19,993 bases of DNA, from contig CAJWOD010000007.1 of NCBI GenBank assembly GCA_913044145.1, positions 1 through 19,993 on the forward strand. Reading direction: 5' to 3'. Shown here one piece after another: positions 15,347 to 19,993 of the stretch (its first letter is position 1; every line of letters starts with the position of its first letter). Source of the stretch: an uncultured Nitrospina sp. GTDB lineage: Bacteria; Nitrospinota; Nitrospinia; Nitrospinales; VA-1. The notes below the pieces were generated by a model that worked only from the letters and a program-made list of their open reading frames with translations, did no database searches and had not been told where the DNA came from. A program made the position numbers and the translations under genes.

Positions 15347-16018
15347 TTAACCGTCCTCTTTCTTCCCGGAATCATCTTTAGATTCTGCGGAACCCTTGTC
15401 CTCCTCTGCTCCTTCCGCTCCTTCTTCACCTTCTGTTCCTTCTTCGACTCCAGGCTCTTCTTCCTTGACTTTTTCTAGGTGAACATTTAGTACTATGTCA
15501 TTTGGATCATTAAGAATTTGTATGGATTCTCCAAGGTTCAAATCTGAAACGCGAATCATCTGGTTCAGCTCAACCCCGCTCATATCCACTTCAAATTTTT
15601 CCGGAATATCATTCGGTAGACTTTCAATTTCCAAGGCCCGAATGATGTGGTTTACAATTCCCCCTTGTTTTTCTCCCGGGGAAACTCCAACAAGAAAAAC
15701 AGGAACTTTTACTTTGATCTTTTTGCTAATATCAATTTCCAGAAAATCTACATGCACCCAACCTGGCTTAAGGGGGTGGGTTTGAAATTCTTTTAACACC
15801 ACGTTTCTGTTTTCAGCCGAATCGCCGTCGACCTTCAATTCGATCAGCACATTACGACCTTTAGCATCAATCAACTTGCTTAGTTCTTTTGGGTTGATAG
15901 ACAAACTAACGTTGTCATTAAGACCGTATACAACAGCCGGGATACATTCATCCGTCCTTAATTTTCTTGCGGCTGACTTACCATTTGCTTCTCTAATTTT
16001 TCCTGTTAAAACTGACAT
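15347..16018 (-). CDS. rplY: 50S ribosomal protein L25/general stress protein Ctc
   Basis: This is the long (Ctc/TL5) form of L25, which binds 5S rRNA in the large ribosomal subunit. The N-terminal L25 domain (about 1-92) contains KSAARKLRTDECIPAVVYG (14-32). The C-terminal TL5 beta domain (about 95-185) includes HVDFLEIDISKKIKVKVPV. It ends in a low-complexity tail of Glu, Gly, Ala and Lys (about 187-223), common in this form. A GGAG Shine-Dalgarno precedes the ATG. It lies between prs and pth on the minus strand, the usual synteny, and is likely co-transcribed with both. Confidence 0.95.
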   Translation of the reverse strand: MSVLTGKIREANGKSAARKLRTDECIPAVVYGLNDNVSLSINPKELSKLIDAKGRNVLIELKVDGDSAENRNVVLKEFQTHPLKPGWVHVDFLEIDISKKIKVKVPVFLVGVSPGEKQGGIVNHIIRALEIESLPNDIPEKFEVDMSGVELNQMIRVSDLNLGESIQILNDPNDIVLNVHLEKVKEEEPGVEEGTEGEEGAEGAEEDKGSAESKDDSGKKEDG

Positions 16019-16069
16019 TCTTAACTCCGATCAATATAAAAAATATCTGAAAGAAACCCTATAAATTAG

Positions 16070-17035
16070 TTACTCCCTGGTTGAATCGAACAAGGAACTA
16101 ACCGAGGTTTCTTGATGAATTCTTAAAATTGCTTCCCCTAAAAGGGATGCAACAGATAACACTTTTATCTTCGGGTTTTTTTCCAACTCTCCATTTAAAG
16201 GAATAGTATTGGTTGTTATCACTGTTTTAATAGGTGACCTAGCAATACGTTCTCCTGCTGGTCCCGATAAAACCGGATGGGAACAACAAGCGTGCACTTC
16301 CCTTGCACCGGCCCCTAATAATGCATCAGTCGCTTCCATCAATGTTCCCGCTGTGTCAATCATGTCGTCTACGATAAAAGCTATTTTTCCTTTTACATCA
16401 CCAATGATATTCATCGCCTTAGCTTCATTAGGAATATCTCGACGTTTGTCAATGATTGCCAAAGAGCTATTTAACCTTTTCGCATAAGCACGGGCTCTTT
16501 CCACCCCTCCTGCGTCGGGTGATATTACGATCAAGTCCTTCAGTTTTTGCTCTTTAATGTAGTCGATCAGAACATTTATTGCGAATAAATGATCCAAAGG
16601 GATATTAAAAAAGCCCTGAATTTGCCCTGCGTGTAAATCGACCGTCAAAACACGGTCTGCCCCTGCAGTAACCAGTAAATCAGCAATCAACTTGGATGTG
16701 ATGGGTACCCTAGGTTCGTTTTTCCTATCCTGGCGAGCATACCCGTAATAAGGAATCACCGCCGTGATTCTTTTTGCTGATGCGCGACGCAATGCATCGA
16801 TCATAATCAGCAATTCCATCAAATTGGTATTTCCCGGGAAGCAAGTCGACTGAACAACGAAAACATCCCCACCGCGAACATTTTCTTCGATTTTTACATA
16901 GATTTCTTTGTCTGAAAAATCCCGAATTACGGTTTTTCCAAGTGGAACATCCATGTACTTACATATTTCCTCCGTTAGTTTCTGATTAGCTCGGCCAGAA
17001 AAAACTAATGCGCGCCTATTGTCGTTGGAAAACAT
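16070..17035 (-). CDS. prs: Ribose-phosphate pyrophosphokinase (PRPP synthetase)
   Basis: Prs makes PRPP from ribose 5-phosphate and ATP for nucleotide, histidine and tryptophan synthesis. The 321 residues are the class I length. Visible motifs are YARQDRK (99-105), DLHAGQIQGFF (133-143), SPDAGGVERAR (172-182) and the PRPP loop VDDMIDTAGT (222-231). Catalytic Lys/Arg residues are present and nothing is truncated. It starts 19 bases after the tRNA-Gln gene and leads the prs-rplY-pth-hppA run. Its product is the substrate of HisG in this window. Confidence 0.97.
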   Translation of the reverse strand: MFSNDNRRALVFSGRANQKLTEEICKYMDVPLGKTVIRDFSDKEIYVKIEENVRGGDVFVVQSTCFPGNTNLMELLIMIDALRRASAKRITAVIPYYGYARQDRKNEPRVPITSKLIADLLVTAGADRVLTVDLHAGQIQGFFNIPLDHLFAINVLIDYIKEQKLKDLIVISPDAGGVERARAYAKRLNSSLAIIDKRRDIPNEAKAMNIIGDVKGKIAFIVDDMIDTAGTLMEATDALLGAGAREVHACCSHPVLSGPAGERIARSPIKTVITTNTIPLNGELEKNPKIKVLSVASLLGEAILRIHQETSVSSLFDSTRE

Positions 17036-17054
17036 TCTGTATCCTTAAAAAATC

Positions 17055-17130
17055 TGGCTGGGGCGGGAGGACTCGAACCTCCGAATGCAGGAATCAAAAT
17101 CCTGTGTCTTAGCCACTTGACGACGCCCCA
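17055..17130 (-). tRNA. tRNA-Gln (anticodon TTG)
   Basis: The minus strand folds into a full cloverleaf of 76 bases including an encoded CCA (17055-17057). The acceptor stem is TGGGGCG/CGCCCCA with the U1-A72 pair typical of tRNA-Gln and discriminator G. The D-arm is GTC/GAC, the anticodon stem is CAGGA/TCCTG around loop TTTTGAT giving anticodon TTG (Gln, CAA/CAG), the variable loop is CATTC, and the T-arm is GGAGG-TTCGAGT-CCTCC. It lies between the ispE terminator and prs. Confidence 0.97.
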
Positions 17131-17185
17131 AGGAGGTAAAACCTCACCATCAAAAATTCATGCCCCGCAAGGGGTTTATAAAGGA

Positions 17186-17236
17186 ATAAAAACAAAAAGG
17201 CTCTTTTAACAATGACAGGGTCGGTGTTAAAAAGCC
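17186..17236 (-). terminator. Rho-independent terminator at the end of ispE
   Basis: On the minus strand GGCTTTTTAACA (17225-17236) pairs with TGTTAAAAGAGCC (17199-17211), with one bulged base and a 13-base loop. A T-rich tract (17186-17198, form TTTTTGTTTTTAT) follows. The ispE stop codon lies inside the 5' arm. It separates the TPR-lipoprotein-ispE unit from tRNA-Gln and prs. Confidence 0.8.
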
Positions 17237-18135
17237 GATATCATTTCTTCGGGAAAAAATTCAGAAAAGCGAGTGATGCTTTTGGCCAGAAACACCCTGT
17301 ACTTTTTCCCAGTAAATCTAGCCAACGCTTTTTTAGCAGTTTCGGGGTTTTCAAAAATTCCAAAGACCGTAGAACCACTTCCCGACATGAGCGTACCTTC
17401 AGAGCCTAAGTTCAGTAGCTCATTTTTTATCTCCAAAATCTCCGGATATCGTTTAATAACAATAGGTTCCAAGTCGTTTTGAAGGGTCGCCCCTAACTGG
17501 GCAAACTCCGAGCGCATAAGAAAATTTTTCGAAATGCTAATATTATTTTTGGTCTTTGTCAACTTCAATTTTAAATTGCTATAAACCCATGATGTACTTA
17601 TAGGAAATCCAGGATAGACCATTAAAGTATAAAAAATAATGGGGTTTTCAATCGGTTGCAGAATTTCACCTTTACCCTTTCCTATTGCACATGGTGACAT
17701 GAGAAAAAAGGGAACATCAGAACCCAGATCAGACGCCATTGCAACCAATTCGCTCCGTGGTAACTTTAAATTCCATAAAATATTAAGAGCCAGTAAAGCT
17801 CCGGCAGCATTTCCACTCCCTCCCCCTAGTCCTGCCCCGGAGGGAATATTTTTTTTAAGTTTAATTTTTGCTCCACCACATTTGCCTGGAAAATTATTTT
17901 GTAAAAGCCTGGCAGCTTTAATAACAAGATTATTTTCATCATTGGGAATGCCTGGAGCATCACAAAACAATTCTACTTTTTCCGGAGCTCCTTCCACCAC
18001 AATCTCATCAAACCAAGCAACCATTTGAAATAAGGTCTCCAGCTCGTGAAACCCATCTTCCCTTTTTTTATGGATATGAAGCCCTAAGTTTATTTTTGCT
18101 GGAGTTTTAAATTGCAGTTTACTAGGGAGAATCAT
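17227..18135 (-). CDS. ispE: 4-diphosphocytidyl-2-C-methyl-D-erythritol kinase
   Basis: IspE phosphorylates CDP-methylerythritol in the MEP route to isoprenoids. It is a GHMP kinase of 302 residues. Visible parts are the opening PAKINLGLHI (12-21, with Lys14), the ATP-binding loop IPSGAGLGGGSGNAA (97-111), LGSDVPFFL (137-145, with catalytic Asp140) and the C-terminal TLMSGSGSTVFGIF. The ATG follows the lipoprotein stop by a single base, so coupling is likely. The adjacency of a LolB-type lipoprotein, ispE and prs is also seen in E. coli. Confidence 0.96.
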   Translation of the reverse strand: MILPSKLQFKTPAKINLGLHIHKKREDGFHELETLFQMVAWFDEIVVEGAPEKVELFCDAPGIPNDENNLVIKAARLLQNNFPGKCGGAKIKLKKNIPSGAGLGGGSGNAAGALLALNILWNLKLPRSELVAMASDLGSDVPFFLMSPCAIGKGKGEILQPIENPIIFYTLMVYPGFPISTSWVYSNLKLKLTKTKNNISISKNFLMRSEFAQLGATLQNDLEPIVIKRYPEILEIKNELLNLGSEGTLMSGSGSTVFGIFENPETAKKALARFTGKKYRVFLAKSITRFSEFFPEEMISAF

Positions 18136-18136
18136 T

Positions 18137-18910
18137 TTATTTTGTGGAAGTTGTTGGCATCAAATTGAATGTATTAGGAGAAATATTTCCATTTAAGATC
18201 GGGTCCTTATACCTAACCCTTATTATTTCGTCCATTACGGGAAATTCAAGAGTAATCAAATGCGGCCAATCTATGGAACCGATCTTTTTATACTCCTGCC
18301 ATTTTACAAAATACTTCTTATGCCCCCCTTCGATTCGAGTCATTTCTATCGGTAATAATGTAATTGCATCTATATAAAGAAGAATATCTCCGCTGCTTTT
18401 TAAATCTTTTGCCTGAAGTATATATTGGGTGTTATCAGAATTTAATCTGGATTTTTCTACTTGTAGAAATTCAAAGCGTGGAATATGCCCAACAAAAATT
18501 CTTAAATGCTCGTAAAAATCTATTTGGGTTCCAAGCAGTTTTCGTAAAATTTTTTTTACGTCCGGGCCCGAATAAACTCTGTCTTTTGAAGAGTCCAAAA
18601 ACTGCATTTTCCCGCCTGTACGGATAAAAACCCCTATCGCCTGACCAAAAATCCCATAAGTATCCACTCGAATGGAACGATTTCCTTGCAATACCAAAGT
18701 CTGACGGAAGGATTGTTTTATTTCTTTGTCGATAAATGTAGTTCGCGCAAATGATTTTACGTTATAAATTTTACTCGCACGAGTCTTGAGTCTATTAAAT
18801 ATATAAGAGGAAGAAATAGTATCTCTTGAAAAATGCGAAGGAATTTTTTCAATGGAAGTCTGGCAAGCACCAAGAAAGAAAAAAACGAATAAAAAAATCG
18901 AGCTACGCAC
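18137..18910 (-). CDS. LolB-like outer-membrane lipoprotein
   Basis: This is a lipoprotein of about 257 residues, starting at GTG 18910. That start gives a short signal peptide (Arg2, then hydrophobic to residue 13) and the lipobox LGAC with Cys16 as the lipidated residue. The same frame is open to 19063, but that start would overlap the TPR gene by 86 bases and put about 51 odd residues before the signal peptide, so I reject it. An AAGG lies 13 bases before the GTG, rather far. The mature part is rich in beta strands (for example RQTLVLQGNRSIRVDTYGIFG), as in LolB/LppX-type folds. Its place before ispE and prs matches lolB of E. coli. A role in receiving lipoproteins at the outer membrane is inferred. 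Confidence 0.72.
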   Translation of the reverse strand: MRSSIFLFVFFFLGACQTSIEKIPSHFSRDTISSSYIFNRLKTRASKIYNVKSFARTTFIDKEIKQSFRQTLVLQGNRSIRVDTYGIFGQAIGVFIRTGGKMQFLDSSKDRVYSGPDVKKILRKLLGTQIDFYEHLRIFVGHIPRFEFLQVEKSRLNSDNTQYILQAKDLKSSGDILLYIDAITLLPIEMTRIEGGHKKYFVKWQEYKKIGSIDWPHLITLEFPVMDEIIRVRYKDPILNGNISPNTFNLMPTTSTK

Positions 18911-18977
18911 AAAAATAAAACAACCTTTTATTTGACATACAACTATGGCTCCCCAACATTGCTTCCCCTGTGAAGGT

Positions 18978-19993
18978 TTAGTAATTTTGTTGAATAAGTT
19001 TTTTTGCTCTTTCAATTTTTTCTTGAAGGGTTTGCGGATTAGGCATTTCTCCGCCCAGATCACCTTTTTTGTGAAGCGTCAAAGATCGGCTGTTTTTCCA
19101 AGCTCCTTTTGCTTCATCATAATTTTTTAGAGAAAACTGAATATCCCCAAGATGGTCATAAAGCACGGGATCTGGTTCAGTATAAATCAAGGCTTTTTGA
19201 ATTTGCGCAAGGGCTTTTTCTGAGTCGCCTTTTTTGAAGTATATCCACCCCAAGCTGTCTAAAAAGTAACCATTACGAGGTTGAATGGTAAGAGCTTTTT
19301 TCAAGTGCTCCAAAGCACGATCCAGGTCACGGCCTTCAAGGGCATATATGTATCCTAAAAAGTTGTGAGCGTTAGAGTGCAGTGGGTTAATTTCTATAGC
19401 TTGCCGCATGTTAGCAATCGCACCTTTAAAGTCCCCGGACTTTTCCATTAGCGCACCCAATTCAAAATAATAAGTGTCTTTTTTCGGGTTCAGGCTCAAG
19501 GCTTTCTTCATGCTTACTACAGCTTTTTTGTTTTCGTTTTTTGACATGTAGGCAAGCGCTAAGGAATGAAAAATCTCATCATTTTCAGGTTCCAATGCAG
19601 TGGCTTTTTGCAAAAGCTTAATAGTTAAATCTGGTTTTTTAGCAATTTGGTATAAACGCGCGGAGTAACGCAAGATCTCCATTGACTCCGGCTCAAGTTT
19701 TCTGAGTATTTCAAATTCCTCAATCGCCTTATCTAATCGCCCCTGATTTTCATATATCCGAGCCATGAGCACATGCGGATCTTTATGATCGTCGGCAGCT
19801 AAAACCAGCTGAAACTCGTCTAATGCCTTTAAATAAAGAGTCTCCTCAAAGTAAATAGCGGCTATTCTCATGTGGACATTCGGTTGTTTTAACAGTTCGG
19901 CGGGAATACCTTTATTATTCGACAATGTGTTTTTGTGCCCTAGGGAAGAGGCATTTTGAAGTTTTTCAATACGCTCTTTAATAAAAGGATTAT
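18978..19993 (-). CDS. TPR repeat protein, 5' end beyond the window
   Basis: This protein is made of tetratricopeptide repeats in tandem, about nine in the visible part, such as YFELGALMEKSGDFKGAIAN and LDSLGWIYFKKGDSEKALAQ. TPRs bind partner proteins; here the protein probably works at the envelope or in secretion or exopolysaccharide assembly, but that is a guess. The first possible start inside the window is TTG at 19925, yet the frame stays open without a stop to the edge (reading FIKERIEKLQNASSLGHKN before it). I therefore treat the gene as continuing past 19993; 337 residues are visible. It lies 67 bases before the LolB-like gene on the same strand and likely leads that operon. Confidence 0.85.
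   Translation of the reverse strand, partial: NPFIKERIEKLQNASSLGHKNTLSNNKGIPAELLKQPNVHMRIAAIYFEETLYLKALDEFQLVLAADDHKDPHVLMARIYENQGRLDKAIEEFEILRKLEPESMEILRYSARLYQIAKKPDLTIKLLQKATALEPENDEIFHSLALAYMSKNENKKAVVSMKKALSLNPKKDTYYFELGALMEKSGDFKGAIANMRQAIEINPLHSNAHNFLGYIYALEGRDLDRALEHLKKALTIQPRNGYFLDSLGWIYFKKGDSEKALAQIQKALIYTEPDPVLYDHLGDIQFSLKNYDEAKGAWKNSRSLTLHKKGDLGGEMPNPQTLQEKIERAKKLIQQNY

Noticed and set aside
17133..17174. Small hairpins GAGGT/ACCTC and CCCC/GGGG upstream of tRNA-Gln
   Set aside because: The stems are only 4-5 bp and have no T-run. They may help tRNA processing but cannot be supported as terminators.
18911..19063. Upstream extension of the lipoprotein frame
   Set aside because: It overlaps the TPR gene by 86 bases and lacks features of a signal peptide; the GTG at 18910 gives a proper lipobox.
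1..19993. Search for CRISPR arrays, insertion sequences, prophage or integrase genes
   Set aside because: No direct-repeat array, transposase, integrase or phage gene was seen in any frame.

Overview
This is an AT-rich, gene-dense chromosomal segment from a Gram-negative bacterium. Evidence for the Gram-negative envelope is a lipoprotein with a LolB-like role beside ispE and a TatB-like subunit. Other clues are a menaquinone gene of the futalosine route (mqnA) and a K+-dependent membrane pyrophosphatase with the acidic-residue pattern of Na+ pumps. The order TPR protein - lipoprotein - ispE - tRNA-Gln - prs - rplY - pth resembles what I remember from Deltaproteobacteria-like lineages. Together with the marine-type ion pump this suggests a deltaproteobacterial or Nitrospinota-like organism; that assignment is inference. 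The content is mostly housekeeping. I see no mobile element, CRISPR array or phage gene.

Layout. (1) 54-3779, minus strand: ribF, a polytopic UPF0104 membrane protein, a family-2 glycosyltransferase and an NAD-dependent epimerase, tightly packed and read in that order. The last three look like a lipid- or glycan-modifying set. (2) 3922-4758, plus strand: a TatA/B-type translocase subunit, then a small DUF2231-like membrane protein. (3) 4768-9267, minus strand: a long operon of LRR protein, YqgE, RluA-family pseudouridine synthase, Dus, TrmH-family methyltransferase and a second DUF2231 protein, with several start/stop overlaps. It is largely an RNA-modification operon. (4) 9400-11814, plus strand: promoters, hisI, hisG and an orphan single-span membrane protein. 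(5) 11822-19993, minus strand: TPR protein (cut by the right edge), LolB-like lipoprotein, ispE, a terminator, tRNA-Gln, prs, rplY, pth, hppA, a strong terminator, then mqnA.

How the genes fit together. Prs makes PRPP, the substrate of HisG; HisI acts two steps later in histidine synthesis. Prs, L25 and Pth support nucleotide supply and translation, as do the tRNA gene and the RNA-modifying enzymes. IspE feeds isoprenoid synthesis and MqnA menaquinone synthesis. HppA recovers pyrophosphate energy as an ion gradient.

No wholly new system is obvious. The points most worth a second look are: a G9 tract near the 3' end of the UPF0104 gene, where loss of one base would open the frame through the following gap; a tail-to-tail pair of homologous DUF2231 proteins; a near-perfect terminator directly against the mqnA ribosome-binding site; Na+-type residues in HppA; a non-canonical Gln-Leu pair in Pth; and competing hairpins before an orphan membrane protein.
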